In this document: positions 1-9,010 of the stretch, one piece after another
How positions within the stretch are numbered: the stretch's first letter is position 1
Layout: every line of letters starts with the position of its first letter
Source: Myxococcota bacterium
GTDB taxonomy: Bacteria; Myxococcota_A; UBA9160; UBA4427
NCBI GenBank assembly: GCA_029243605.1
Contig: JAQWRT010000045.1
Location: 1-64,000 of the forward strand
Reading direction: 5' to 3'
Length of the DNA: 64,000 bases
Made by a program: the position numbers and the translations under genes
The notes under the pieces: generated by a model
What the model saw: only the letters and a program-made list of their open reading frames with translations
What the model was told of the DNA's origin: nothing
Databases searched by the model: none

Positions 1-187
1 CATACACGTAGAGTTCGCGGGATACCGTGTTGCTCACCAGGACGTCCGTCCGGCCATCGCCATTAAAATCGCCCATATAGGTTCCCGGGTTAGCGGGCGC
101 CCCGCCGCCGGCGAAAGCCGGGGGGGCCAACAAGAGGCCGAGGCCCAGGGCGAGAACGAGCGAGGTGGCGGAAATCTCGAATTTCAT
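1..187 (-). CDS. Secreted VCBS/FG-GAP repeat protein, N-terminal part only
   Basis: Only the first 62 codons are inside the window; the rest lies beyond the left edge. Reading from the ATG at 187 on the minus strand gives a clear Sec signal peptide (hydrophobic core LVLALGLGLLLAPP, cleavage after AFA). It is followed by GDFNGDGRTDVLVSN, the Ca-binding DxNxDGxxD core of VCBS/FG-GAP beta-propeller repeats. A GGAG lies about 10 nt before the ATG. Such proteins are exported and often mediate surface binding. The gene is divergent from the exosortase at 545, so a C-terminal PEP-CTERM sorting tag is an attractive guess that the visible part cannot test. Confidence 0.8.
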   Translation of the reverse strand, partial: MKFEISATSLVLALGLGLLLAPPAFAGGGAPANPGTYMGDFNGDGRTDVLVSNTVSRELYVY

Positions 188-292
188 CAAAGTAGTCTCC
201 AGTTTGACCTTGGATAGGATGAGGCCGTCCGCCCCCCCAACCGCGCTATGATATGGCGGCTGCGACGAAGTATCGACCCTCTGAGCGGTCTT

Positions 293-355
293 TTGTGGCT
301 CACTCACCCGGAATCGCCCGGAACGCCACAAGAAGCGCCACAACAAATGCCACAA
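293..355. repeat. Cluster of GCCACAA heptamers (one inverted, three direct)
   Basis: The divergent gap 188-544 holds GCCACAA at 325-331, 337-343 and 349-355, an exact 12-bp period. An inverted copy, TTGTGGC, lies at 293-299. The arrangement looks like a multi-site operator placed between a secreted-protein gene and the exosortase gene. The period is also four codons, so it would encode a PQ(E/Q)x repeat if the small ORF at 248-529 were real, but that ORF has no other protein-like character. I see nothing else in this gap. Confidence 0.45.
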
Positions 356-544
356 GAGATGGGAGCGCGACCCGCCGGAATTTCCGGTGAATCCGAGGTC
401 CGGGGCTCGATCGGGTACCGGGAGGGAACGGGCCGGCCGACCGGGAGCCTCCGACGAGACAGAGCCCACCCGCCCACGACCGGCGAGCCGAGTCGAGCCG
501 GGGATCAACGCAAGAGTCCGGGGCTTTAAAGCCACACTCCTTCC

Positions 545-2113
545 ATGAATTTTTATTTTTCGAAGAACTGGCAACGAATCGGCTTCCTTGCCGGAAGCTT
601 GGCCTTGCTCGCAGTGGCCTTTAGGGACTTGGTTCCCTACGAGCCCCTCCCGGGCGCCAGGGCCGCGGCGGATCGACTCGAAGGGTGGTTTTTCAGCCCC
701 ACCGGTCAGTCCGCACCGCTCATTTTCTTTCTCGCCCTATGCTTCCTTTATAGGCGTACGGGCACCCTCGCCCGAGGCCTCGCTACCCCTGGGGGAGGAC
801 GGCTCGCCCTCCTTCTGGTTGCGCCCGGGGCGGCTCTCTACGCCTGGTCTCTCCACACCCAGGCCGCCGATCTGCTGCTGCTTTCGGGCGTGCTCCTGAC
901 CCTCGGCGGAGGGGCCCTGCTCGCGGGCCGGGCTGGCTTTCGAGCGCTCTTTTTTCCCGCGACCTTTCTGCTCCTACTCATTCCTGTGCCGGCGGTCTTC
1001 CTGAACCATTGGGTCTACCCGCTTCAAATCGCCAATGCCGAGTGGTCGGCCGCGATTCTGACCGACTGGATCGGGATTCCTGCGATCCAGCGCGGGACGG
1101 TGGTCTTCATCGGAGAGCAAGCCTTTCAGGTAATCGAAAACTGCGCGGGGCTACGGACCATCAGCACCATGGTTATGGCGAGCCTGGTCTACGCCGAAGT
1201 TTCTCAACGCAGTCGGCTTCAGGCGGTACTTCTAATCCTGGCCGCTCCCCTCATCGGGCTGGTCGTGAATCTCGGCCGAGTCATCTCCCTTATGCTCAAC
1301 CCGTCCGGGGAGATTGTCGCCGTACACAACCTTCAAGGCATCGTGATGATCGTGGTGGGCGTACTGATGCTTGCCGCACTCGACTCGTTGCTCTCTCGCT
1401 GGATCCCCACCGACCCCGATTATATCGGCCGCTGGTCACCCTCTCCCCATGGACCGAAGGAGGCAGCCTCTCCCGGGACCTGGCGAGAGCCCGCCGCCCT
1501 CTCTCTCCTCTCACTCCTCGTGATCTTGTCCTTCGCCATCCCGCATTGGCAGCCTCCCAGCATGCGATACTGGCCGGCTCCCTACGCGATCCCCAATCAA
1601 ATCGACGACTGGAAGGCCAGCCCGGCCAAAACCGACAAGAAGGCCATGGGCTCCATCGCCCCGAATCATTGGATCGATCGCATCTACCAAAAATCGCATA
1701 CCCAAATTCGGCTCTTCGTCGCAACCGCACGACCCACCGAGCGCCACACGAGCCTTCTATCCCCGAGAAACGCGGCCGTGGAGGCTACCCGAGAGATCGA
1801 GGAGCAAGAGCCAATCGGGCTCGAGGGCGTCGACTCTCCCGGCTCTGCGGCCGTCCTTTCTGGCGACTTTGAGCGGGTTCTCAGTTATACGTGGCTCCTG
1901 GGCGTCTCGAATTTCTGGACTGAATCCGGCCGCGTATTCCTTGCCCTGGACCGCAGCGACTGGGTCGAGCCCCGACAGGCCGTCTGGATAAGGATCAGCA
2001 CGACCATCGATGCCACACCGGAGAGTCGCCGCCGGGCCGACCGAGAACTGCGCGCTTTCGCCCTTCTTCTGCAACCCTGGCTCATCGATCTGGCAGCCCC
2101 TGGGGCGCGCTAA
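545..2113 (+). CDS. Exosortase with C-terminal EpsI-like domain
   Basis: Membrane transpeptidase-like enzyme that cleaves and sorts PEP-CTERM proteins. The first ~285 of 522 residues form a polytopic membrane domain with the exosortase/archaeosortase catalytic set: Cys200 in ENCAGLR, Arg245 in VNLGR and His261 in HNLQG. Residues ~290-310 are a linker, followed by one more membrane segment (~315-335) and a soluble EpsI-like domain (~340-522), so this is the fused XrtX-EpsI form. The ATG at 545 lacks a good Shine-Dalgarno. A substrate is visible in the window: the protein ending at 44424 carries a PEP-CTERM tag. The divergent VCBS gene may be another. I see no polysaccharide cluster next to it, although exosortases are often linked to one. 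Confidence 0.9.
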   Translation: MNFYFSKNWQRIGFLAGSLALLAVAFRDLVPYEPLPGARAAADRLEGWFFSPTGQSAPLIFFLALCFLYRRTGTLARGLATPGGGRLALLLVAPGAALYAWSLHTQAADLLLLSGVLLTLGGGALLAGRAGFRALFFPATFLLLLIPVPAVFLNHWVYPLQIANAEWSAAILTDWIGIPAIQRGTVVFIGEQAFQVIENCAGLRTISTMVMASLVYAEVSQRSRLQAVLLILAAPLIGLVVNLGRVISLMLNPSGEIVAVHNLQGIVMIVVGVLMLAALDSLLSRWIPTDPDYIGRWSPSPHGPKEAASPGTWREPAALSLLSLLVILSFAIPHWQPPSMRYWPAPYAIPNQIDDWKASPAKTDKKAMGSIAPNHWIDRIYQKSHTQIRLFVATARPTERHTSLLSPRNAAVEATREIEEQEPIGLEGVDSPGSAAVLSGDFERVLSYTWLLGVSNFWTESGRVFLALDRSDWVEPRQAVWIRISTTIDATPESRRRADRELRAFALLLQPWLIDLAAPGAR

Positions 2114-2202
2114 GCCTTTCGCCAGCACTTCCTGAATCCGGCGGGAAAAGGATCGGCGCGCTAGGCTTCGCGCCCAATCCTCGAATCGGGAAAAAGAGCC
2201 AC

Positions 2203-2859
2203 ATGGGCCAATCGACCACCTCCGCAATGACATCCCGAACCCGGCTGATACTTGTTCTTTTGATCCTCGTGGCCGGGCTCCTCTTTGTTTTTACCCGGAA
2301 GGGAGAGGAGGAGTCGCTACGGAGCGACGCCTCTGGCTCTCCGGCGCATGCGACCAACTCCGCCCACGAAGAATCCCCGGACCCGTCCGAGACCAACCAA
2401 GAACCCGCGGGAGACGAGGGGACGGACTCCCTGGAGGAAGTCGACGCGACCCAGTCGATTGCGAACCAGACCGAACCCGGAACAGGCGCCTTACCCGGCA
2501 GCGGCATTGACGCCGGAGCCGCCGACGAGGCCGCCCGGATCGATCGAGCCATCGAAAGGGCTCTCCTCATGAAGGAACTCGAAAAAGGGATCGAAGCGGC
2601 TCGGGCGAACCCAAGCCTGCCACCGACCGCTCTCGCAGGAATCCGGCGCAGCGCCGACAATTCGGTCCCCATCGAAGTTCAGCAGGGCATCGAGCGGGTC
2701 GTCACCACTCCTCCGGAAATACTCAAGGCCATGGAACCCCGAGAAACACCCCCCGAGATCACCCAAGCCCTCAAGGATGCCCAAGAACGAGGAACCTCGG
2801 AAGCCATGCGCCTTTATATGGCCGGTGAAGGACCTCCACCCCCGGGCTGGCAAGACTGA
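2203..2859 (+). CDS. Uncharacterised single-pass membrane protein
   Basis: 218 residues with no family I recognise. An N-terminal membrane anchor (~residues 13-31, core LILVLLILVAGLLFVF) is followed by a Glu/Asp/Ser/Thr-rich, probably disordered periplasmic stretch (~35-110). A more helical, charged C-terminal part (~110-218) ends in a Pro/Gly-rich tail. It starts 89 nt after the exosortase stop on the same strand and may be co-transcribed with it. An internal ATG at 2227 is an alternative start that keeps the anchor. The frame stays open after the TGA stop at 2857-2859, but the following residues are not protein-like. Confidence 0.6.
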   Translation: MGQSTTSAMTSRTRLILVLLILVAGLLFVFTRKGEEESLRSDASGSPAHATNSAHEESPDPSETNQEPAGDEGTDSLEEVDATQSIANQTEPGTGALPGSGIDAGAADEAARIDRAIERALLMKELEKGIEAARANPSLPPTALAGIRRSADNSVPIEVQQGIERVVTTPPEILKAMEPRETPPEITQALKDAQERGTSEAMRLYMAGEGPPPPGWQD

Positions 2860-2904
2860 AGGGTCCAATGCTCTACCGGCCTACCGACCACCCAACGTGG
2901 TTCC

Positions 2905-3336
2905 TTGGGTAGTCGGCGGATGGGGAGTGGCACTCGGGGCCATGGCTCTGTCCGGCCCCGCCATCTCAACTCCATGAACTCTGTCCGAGTACACGCCGCC
3001 CTGCAGTGGCTCGACTCGGACTCTGACTGCACTCTTTCGGGGAACGGCGAAGATTCGGACCAAGACGGAATCGAAGACACATGTGATAACTGCATCCTCC
3101 TCGCAAACGCAGCCCCGACAGATACCGACTCGGGCGGTTTCGGAAATCGCTGCGATGCCGACCTCAACAACGACGGGTTGGTTTTGTTTCCCGACGTGAT
3201 TCACTTTATCCGTGTCTTCGGCACGACGGGTCCCGACTCAGACTCCAACGGAGACGGTCATCTCAACTTCTTCGATATCCTAGTCCTGCTCTACGCCTAC
3301 CTCACTCCTCCGGGACCTTCCGCCCTGGCCCCCTGA
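2905..3336 (+). pseudogene. C-terminal fragment of a thrombospondin-3/dockerin-like secreted protein
   Basis: The last ~90 codons encode acidic Ca-binding repeats: DSDQDGIEDTCDNC (thrombospondin type 3), then DADLNNDGLVLFPDV and DSNGDGHLNFFDILV, two EF-hand/dockerin-like loops, ending in PPGPSALAP. This is the usual tail of large secreted proteins. The expected signal peptide and body are missing. The first ~45 codons (RRMGSGTRGHG and onward) are low-quality sequence, and no ribosome site precedes the ATGs at 2905 or 2974. It reads as the decayed remnant of a larger gene rather than a working small protein. An intact short Ca-binding peptide is the weaker alternative. Confidence 0.55.
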
Positions 3337-3516
3337 GGAATCCAGGATCCCCAGATCTCTCGAGCCCATCTCGCGACTTCTCCCTTTCCCGCCCTCAACT
3401 CTTCTTGCCCCGGCATCCCCTCACCCCGGGCATTTTGCGAACTCCCCCATCCGGCCATGGAAAACGCGGCAAAGCTCGTCCGACCTCGGTAGATTCAGAT
3501 CGAGGGGATGGGCAGC

Positions 3517-4368
3517 ATGCAGAAATGCGAGGGAAGAACGGTCCTCGTGACCGGAGCGAGTCGCGGAATCGGAAGGGCAATTGCACGACGCCTGGCGGCC
3601 GAGGGAGCTTCGGTTGTCCTCTCGGCTTCGCGCTCTGGGGTTCACGGAAAGCTTGTAGGTACTCTCGATGAAGTGGTTGACGAAATTCGGGCCGGAGGAG
3701 GAAGGGCCGGAGCTGTCACCGCCGACCTCTCTAATGTCAATGAACGGAGCGACCTGATCCACCGTGCTTCGGAACTCTTCGGCCCCATCGACACGCTTGT
3801 GAACAACGCTGCCGGCGCTCGCATGAAGCTTCCCAGCCAAGCGAACCACGAAGACAGAAGCTTCATGTACGAACTGAACGTAAACGCGCCGATCGACCTA
3901 GCCCAACAAGCCATACCCTCTATGCGAACCCGAGGTGGCGGGTGGATTCTCAATATCAGCAGTGCCTCTGCTCGTCAGCCGGCCCTGCCCTACCGAGACT
4001 CCAAGGATGCGGCCCTGGTCATCGGACCCTACGGAGCCACCAAAGCCGCACTTGACCGCTACACCATCGCGCTCGGCCATGAACTCGTCGAGCACGAAAT
4101 CTTCGTGAACGCGCTCGCGCCGACCTCAATTGTATTGACCCAGGCGGCCGAGTACGTCCGCGACATCGGGCGTCGTAACCCCGACATGGTAGAACCCGTC
4201 GAGATGATGGCTGAAGCCGCCCTGGAATTATGCACTGGCCGCCATGCTGGCCTTATTACTTTCAGCCGAGATATCGTTCACTCAACGGGTAGAAAAGTTC
4301 ATAGCCTTGATGGGACTCGCGTGCTGGGAGATGCTTTCCTGGAAGCCGATATCGAGGCTGGAGAGTGA
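3517..4368 (+). CDS. Short-chain dehydrogenase/reductase
   Basis: NAD(P)-dependent oxidoreductase of the classical SDR family. It has the cofactor motif TGASRGIGRA near the N-terminus, NNAAG at mid-length and the catalytic YGATKAAL (YxxxK), preceded by SSAS carrying the likely catalytic serine. The start chosen is ATG 3517 because GAGGGG (3502-3507) is 9 nt upstream; ATG 3508 abuts that site. The stop overlaps the sulfotransferase start (GTGA at 4365-4368), so the two are translationally coupled and probably act on the same hydroxylated lipid or sterol-like substrate. The exact substrate cannot be read from sequence. Confidence 0.85.
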   Translation: MQKCEGRTVLVTGASRGIGRAIARRLAAEGASVVLSASRSGVHGKLVGTLDEVVDEIRAGGGRAGAVTADLSNVNERSDLIHRASELFGPIDTLVNNAAGARMKLPSQANHEDRSFMYELNVNAPIDLAQQAIPSMRTRGGGWILNISSASARQPALPYRDSKDAALVIGPYGATKAALDRYTIALGHELVEHEIFVNALAPTSIVLTQAAEYVRDIGRRNPDMVEPVEMMAEAALELCTGRHAGLITFSRDIVHSTGRKVHSLDGTRVLGDAFLEADIEAGE

Positions 4369-5516
4369 TTTTCTTTTTTGACTTTTCTAATTATCGAAAG
4401 ATGGTCGGGCTTGCTTGGAACGAAACAATGCCGGCTGCTCGATACTATTTTCTCGCGATCCTATGCCTCTGGGTTCCCCTCGTTTCGACCTTTCACGCTA
4501 TCTGCTTTTTTCTCGACAAATTCATTTTTCCAGGTCTTTCGAAAATCGACCTAAAAGATCCGGTTTTCATGGTGGGGCACGCACGCAGCGGAACAACCCT
4601 GACCCATCGACTGATGACAAACGACGAAGGACGATTCAGTTCATTCCTGCTCTACGAATGCTATTTCCCATCGCTGATTCAGAAGAAAATTCTTCGAGCC
4701 GGGATTATTTTGGACGGCATTCTACTCCGAGGTTTTTTGGCTCGACGAGTATCCGCTTGGGAAGAGCGCCGTTACGGTGCGCACCGACATATGCACGAGA
4801 TGGGCCTGACTATTCCCGAAGAAGACGACATCGTTTTTTACTACTCGATGGCTTCGGGATTCTGGATCACAAAAATGCCCTATATGGGTGATCTCGATTT
4901 CTACCATATGAATGACTGGCCTGAGAAGAAGCGTCGCCGCTACAACGAATTCTATCGCGAGTGCGTTCGCCGCCAGCTCTACTTGAACGGACCTGGAAAA
5001 ATCCACCTTTCCAAGAATCCCCTATGGGCCGGGAGAGTGGCTTCGCTCCTTGAAGCTTTTCCCGATGCTCGATTTGTCATCAATATTCGCGATCCACGCG
5101 AGACTATTCCCAGCTTGCTCAAACTCGTCCGCTCCGGATGGAGTCAGATGGGCTGGGAAGAGAGTCGGCAGATGAGGTGCCTGCGGATCCTGGCTGAACA
5201 GTCCTGGCATTCCTACCGACACCCCCTCGAATTCCTGGAGTCTCACCCGGATATACCTGCGTCTGTGGTGGATTACCGAGATCTGGTCTCCGACCCCGCA
5301 GCGACCGTCGATCAAATTTATCGCGATCTTGGAATTCCCATGGAGGACCGATATCGGCGCCTACTCGCGGGCGAGGCCAAGCGAGAACAAGCTCACAAGA
5401 CCAGCCACAGCTACAGCCTTTCGGAATTCGGCCTGGAAGAAGGCGCAATCCGTGAAGAACTCGGTGACCTCTTCGATCGTTTTCAATGGGAGACCGGACC
5501 CCCCGCTGAGTCATAA
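4365..5516 (+). CDS. Sulfotransferase family protein
   Basis: PAPS-dependent sulfotransferase fold of 383 residues. The 5'-phosphosulfate loop is GHARSGTTLTHR (~residues 66-77) and the 3'-phosphate-binding segment is NIRDPRETIPSL (~227-238). A hydrophobic N-terminal segment (~residues 25-50) may anchor it in the membrane. It starts with GTG overlapping the stop of the upstream dehydrogenase by four bases and is followed 21 nt later by a DUF1214 gene, so the three form an operon. Sulfation of an alcohol produced or consumed by the SDR is a reasonable inference. The acceptor is unknown. Confidence 0.85.
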   Translation: MIFFFDFSNYRKMVGLAWNETMPAARYYFLAILCLWVPLVSTFHAICFFLDKFIFPGLSKIDLKDPVFMVGHARSGTTLTHRLMTNDEGRFSSFLLYECYFPSLIQKKILRAGIILDGILLRGFLARRVSAWEERRYGAHRHMHEMGLTIPEEDDIVFYYSMASGFWITKMPYMGDLDFYHMNDWPEKKRRRYNEFYRECVRRQLYLNGPGKIHLSKNPLWAGRVASLLEAFPDARFVINIRDPRETIPSLLKLVRSGWSQMGWEESRQMRCLRILAEQSWHSYRHPLEFLESHPDIPASVVDYRDLVSDPAATVDQIYRDLGIPMEDRYRRLLAGEAKREQAHKTSHSYSLSEFGLEEGAIREELGDLFDRFQWETGPPAES

Positions 5517-5537
5517 CCAGGCAAGGAGGTAAGGCAG

Positions 5538-6947
5538 TTGAGTCAGGAAGAAGAGATATCATCCGCCAAGGACGCGGCTGAGGAGCTGCGGGCGGCGTGG
5601 GACGACATGATCTCGAGCCTTCAGGAGGCTCGAGAGGCAATCGATCAAGCCGAGTTGATGCCCGCGCCTCAGAACTCTCGGAACTTGGCGGAAGGCTACC
5701 GATACCTTATGGGTTTCGCGCACAGCGCCATCGAACGTGCTTTTCACGAGGACACGAACCGCCCAAGCTTTCGCAATGCTTTATCCATCATCAACCGGGC
5801 CACCATCGACAATGCTGATGCAATTTACTTTTACGCCCCCATCGATGGTCGGGAGCGATATCTGATCCGCGGTCACGTCGATGATTTCCGAGAATGGAGG
5901 GGCCAGGAGGCGACAGGCCCAGGGCCCAAGGCTCCCCACTATCTGATATTTGAGGCCAGCTCAGGAGTCCTTGCGGGCGATTCGGGAGACCTCAGGGAAC
6001 TCGCGCCTGGGGTTAAAACCATGACCGGCCGCATCGACTCCAGCGATCTCCAGGTCTCGGATGACGGTTCATTTGAGATCCTGCTTGGCCCTGAGAGACC
6101 AGCGGGCCACGAAGGCAACTTCATATCGACATTTAGATTCGTTAAAAAACCCCACCCCTTCGACGCAGATGTGGCCCCGGAGCGCTTCGCCACTTATATC
6201 AGTGGGCGTCAGATCTTCAATGACTGGGAGAACGAGGAGCCCATTCACTTTTCGCTGGTTCACTTGGGTGGAGACCCGAGTGTGTCGGAGTACAGCCCGG
6301 AAAGAGCCGCCGCCGAACTGAGGCGATGCGGTGAGTTGGTGCGCGGGCAAATGCACTTCTGGAATGCGTTTTGGACCGTCCTAATGGGGGTCTACGGGCC
6401 GAGGGAGGGAACGATCCCCGGCATTGGTTTTCCCCGGAACGGCTTCAATCGGATCAACTCGGCGGCGGGTGAAACCGGTGGAGGGATGAGCACCAATCTC
6501 TATGCAGGAGGCATCTTCGAACTCGGTCCAGACGAGGCCCTCATCATCGAGAACCGTATACCCATCGAACCCCAATATTACGGCTTCCAGATCGCCAACT
6601 TATGGGGCGAGTCGATGGAGTACGCAAACAGCTACGGGAGCCTCAACGGAGCTCAAACGGAAGCCGACAGCGACGGTGTAATCCGTCTGGTAGTGGCGCA
6701 CCATGATCCCGGGGTTCCGAATTGGCTCGACACCACAGGGCACCACGAGGGCTTCCTCACTCCGCGATGGGCCTATACCAAGACCCCTCCTCCGGACCAA
6801 TGGCCGACCCTCTCAGCCAAGAAGGTTTTGTTTTCGGAAATCCGAAGCCATCTTCATCCCGAGACTCGAACCGTGAGCCAAGAAGAGCGGCTAGGGGAGA
6901 TCGAAATTCGCAGAGCCCATGTCCAGAAGCGCTTCCGGGCTTTCTAG
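5538..6947 (+). CDS. DUF1214 domain protein
   Basis: 469 residues ending in a DUF1214-type domain (C-terminal signature GVPNWLDTTGHHEGFLTPRW). The start is a TTG at 5538 supported by a near-perfect AGGAGGT at 5524-5530. There is no signal peptide, so it is probably cytoplasmic. Relatives are widespread in lipid- and steroid-degrading bacteria but have no settled biochemical function. It is the third gene of the SDR-sulfotransferase run and may act on the same metabolite. Function is left open. Confidence 0.8.
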   Translation: MSQEEEISSAKDAAEELRAAWDDMISSLQEAREAIDQAELMPAPQNSRNLAEGYRYLMGFAHSAIERAFHEDTNRPSFRNALSIINRATIDNADAIYFYAPIDGRERYLIRGHVDDFREWRGQEATGPGPKAPHYLIFEASSGVLAGDSGDLRELAPGVKTMTGRIDSSDLQVSDDGSFEILLGPERPAGHEGNFISTFRFVKKPHPFDADVAPERFATYISGRQIFNDWENEEPIHFSLVHLGGDPSVSEYSPERAAAELRRCGELVRGQMHFWNAFWTVLMGVYGPREGTIPGIGFPRNGFNRINSAAGETGGGMSTNLYAGGIFELGPDEALIIENRIPIEPQYYGFQIANLWGESMEYANSYGSLNGAQTEADSDGVIRLVVAHHDPGVPNWLDTTGHHEGFLTPRWAYTKTPPPDQWPTLSAKKVLFSEIRSHLHPETRTVSQEERLGEIEIRRAHVQKRFRAF

Positions 6948-7075
6948 CACGACGCTTTTCTATCGGGGAAGTGGGCTTGGGAAGCGCCGCGACCCTTGGG
7001 TGCGACGCTTCCCGAACCTATTCCGAATCCCTTAGGATCAAGACCGGGTCGCCCCGGTACAGACCCGGGAAATAC

Positions 7076-7840
7076 TCAGCCGCTCTTTTGCGGCCCGCCG
7101 TTCTCTCCCGGCCACCGCGAACCGCCGATGGTATCGATATGGGGCCAGAAGGCCTCCGGGTCGAGTTTTCCTTCCAACGTGATTTCGCGCCCGAGCCATG
7201 CCGGTGTATCGAGCTGAGCCGAAAGGAATTCGTTCACGGGCAAGAGGCTCTGAATCGGATCCCAAGGACTCTCGATCAGCTTCAGACTTCCCTCAACATC
7301 TTCCCGGTACGTCGTCGCGTAAGAGCTCCGCACCTTCACCACGTGGGGCGGGAAGTCGTAGCTCTTCTCGGCGCCGCCCACGGCACGAGATACCTTGATC
7401 CACCATTCGTTTTCCTCGTACTCCGGAAGATCAGCAGCCGGCCCGGTGACCGTTCCCGAGAACTCGATAAAGGTATAACCCTGGTGGGTACATCGAGCGG
7501 TTACGCTGTCGCCCATGCGGTAGTAGTCGAGAGCGCAGGGGTATTTGGGCTGCCCGTTCATGTCATGGCTGATCATGATCGCGGATTCCTGATCTATTCC
7601 GTACCCAATGGAGTAAAACCCCTTGGTGCCGCGATATTCCGCATCCACCATGATGAGGACGCCTTGCTCGGGCTCATCGGGCACCGGGACGTTGTAGATA
7701 TTCAGGGACACATTCGAGGTGTCACTCGGCTCAATTCCAGGAGGCAGAAGAGCCGCAATTTTTTCGGGATCTGTCCGGTACTTGATCTTCAAGATCGGCC
7801 AGCCAGCAATTTCACCGGGGGAGCTTTGGGGAGCGGGCAT
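7076..7840 (-). CDS. Acetoacetate decarboxylase-like protein
   Basis: 254 residues of the acetoacetate decarboxylase (ADC) superfamily. The opening pattern, a peptide around RTDPEKIAALLPPGIEP followed by short beta-strands, is typical. GQPKYPCALDYYRMGD matches the conserved PK region that supplies the Schiff-base lysine. ADC-like proteins decarboxylate beta-keto acids or do aldol/dehydration chemistry through that lysine. It is convergent with the DUF1214 gene. The ATG at 7840 follows GGAGAGAAAACC. Substrate not deducible. Confidence 0.8.
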   Translation of the reverse strand: MPAPQSSPGEIAGWPILKIKYRTDPEKIAALLPPGIEPSDTSNVSLNIYNVPVPDEPEQGVLIMVDAEYRGTKGFYSIGYGIDQESAIMISHDMNGQPKYPCALDYYRMGDSVTARCTHQGYTFIEFSGTVTGPAADLPEYEENEWWIKVSRAVGGAEKSYDFPPHVVKVRSSYATTYREDVEGSLKLIESPWDPIQSLLPVNEFLSAQLDTPAWLGREITLEGKLDPEAFWPHIDTIGGSRWPGENGGPQKSG

Positions 7841-8075
7841 CGGTTTTCTCTCCTTGTCGAGTTCACGGATTTAGGGGCTAAAGACGATGCTCAAGAATAG
7901 ACGATTGAGGAGAATTTTCCGCACCCCGGAAGCCGAACCAGAACGCCACCCAAACCCTCTCCAACCGACTGAATCTCGGCCGCTCCACGCCCTTTTCGCC
8001 GGGTAAGAGCACTTTTCTTCGCAGAAGGCGGGCGCCTCGACTTTCCGAATCCGCGAGGTGCGCTAGTCAATCGCC

Positions 8076-8948
8076 ATGCCCAAAGAACCCGCACAGTCAC
8101 TCCTCTTCATAGTCATCATCCTTCTCGTGGGCGGCGTCATCGCCTGGGCAGGCAGTCAGGGAGGGGCGCTCGTGGGCGGGGTCCCGGTCTTCGCCCTCTG
8201 CGCAGCAATCTCTTTCGGCCTAAACGGACTCTTCTTCATTCCCGCCTACGCCTACCAGACCGAACACTATTTCGATCTTGCCGGCAGTATCACCTATTGG
8301 GTGCTTCTTATAACCAGCTTGACCCTATCTCCGCATATCGATAAGCGCGATTTGCTGATCGGCGGCATGATCGCGCTGTGGGCTACTCGGCTCGGCACAT
8401 TCCTCTTCATACGAATTCGGCGCGATGGATCCGACGGTCGTTTCGATCGCCTCAAAACACGAGCACCGCGTTTCCTTATGGTCTGGGTTCTTCAAGGACT
8501 TTGGGTTCTTCTCACGGCCGCTTGCGGACTCGCCGCAATCAATTCCGCAGCAAAGGCTCCCCTGGGAATCATGGCAGCAACCGGAGCCAGCCTCTGGCTC
8601 ATCGGGATGGCGATCGAAATCACCGCCGACCAGCAAAAGAAGCGCTTCCGAATCCGCCCTGAGAACGAAGGTCGATTCATTACGACCGGAATTTGGGCCT
8701 GGTCTCAGCACCCGAACTATTTCGGAGAGATCCTTCTCTGGGCGGGAATTGCCCTGGTCGCTCTACCCAACCTCTTCGGGTGGCAGCTGCTGACCCTCAT
8801 CTCTCCCCTATTCGTGTTCATTCTTCTCACCCGAATCAGTGGAATTCCCCTGCTCAAAGCTCGGGGGCAAAAGCGCTGGGGTCGGGAAGACGACTACCAG
8901 GACTATATTCAGCGAACACCCGTGCTCGTCCCTCGCCCGCCGCGTTAG
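8076..8948 (+). CDS. DUF1295 integral membrane protein (steroid 5-alpha-reductase-like)
   Basis: 290 residues with six or seven membrane segments and the family signature TTGIWAWSQHPNYFGEIL (~residues 209-226), shared by DUF1295, steroid 5-alpha-reductase and isoprenylcysteine methyltransferase-type proteins. It ends in a basic cytoplasmic tail. By family it is likely an NADPH-dependent lipid reductase or a methyltransferase in the inner membrane. The two cannot be separated from this sequence alone. The SDR/sulfotransferase genes upstream fit a lipid or steroid substrate. Confidence 0.8.
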   Translation: MPKEPAQSLLFIVIILLVGGVIAWAGSQGGALVGGVPVFALCAAISFGLNGLFFIPAYAYQTEHYFDLAGSITYWVLLITSLTLSPHIDKRDLLIGGMIALWATRLGTFLFIRIRRDGSDGRFDRLKTRAPRFLMVWVLQGLWVLLTAACGLAAINSAAKAPLGIMAATGASLWLIGMAIEITADQQKKRFRIRPENEGRFITTGIWAWSQHPNYFGEILLWAGIALVALPNLFGWQLLTLISPLFVFILLTRISGIPLLKARGQKRWGREDDYQDYIQRTPVLVPRPPR

Positions 8949-9010
8949 CCTGGCGACCCAAGATGAGTTCTTTTATTACACTTAATTCGAATCCACTCGA
9001 GGCTGATCGT

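Noticed and set aside
248-529. 93-codon ORF in the divergent gap
   Set aside because: No ribosome site, no family and Arg/Gly/Pro-rich frame-shadow composition. The 12-bp repeats fit an operator better than a protein repeat.
2857-2859. TGA read as selenocysteine linking 2203-2859 to the dockerin-like fragment
   Set aside because: The residues after the TGA are not protein-like, no redox motif surrounds it, and I noticed no SECIS-like hairpin there.
7076-7078. TGA at the end of the ADC-like gene considered for Sec read-through
   Set aside because: The extension is low-complexity without homology, and the family normally ends here.
6722-7900. 392-codon plus-strand ORF opposite the ADC-like gene
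   Set aside because: Shadow of the real minus-strand gene and of the DUF1214 end; no recognisable motifs.
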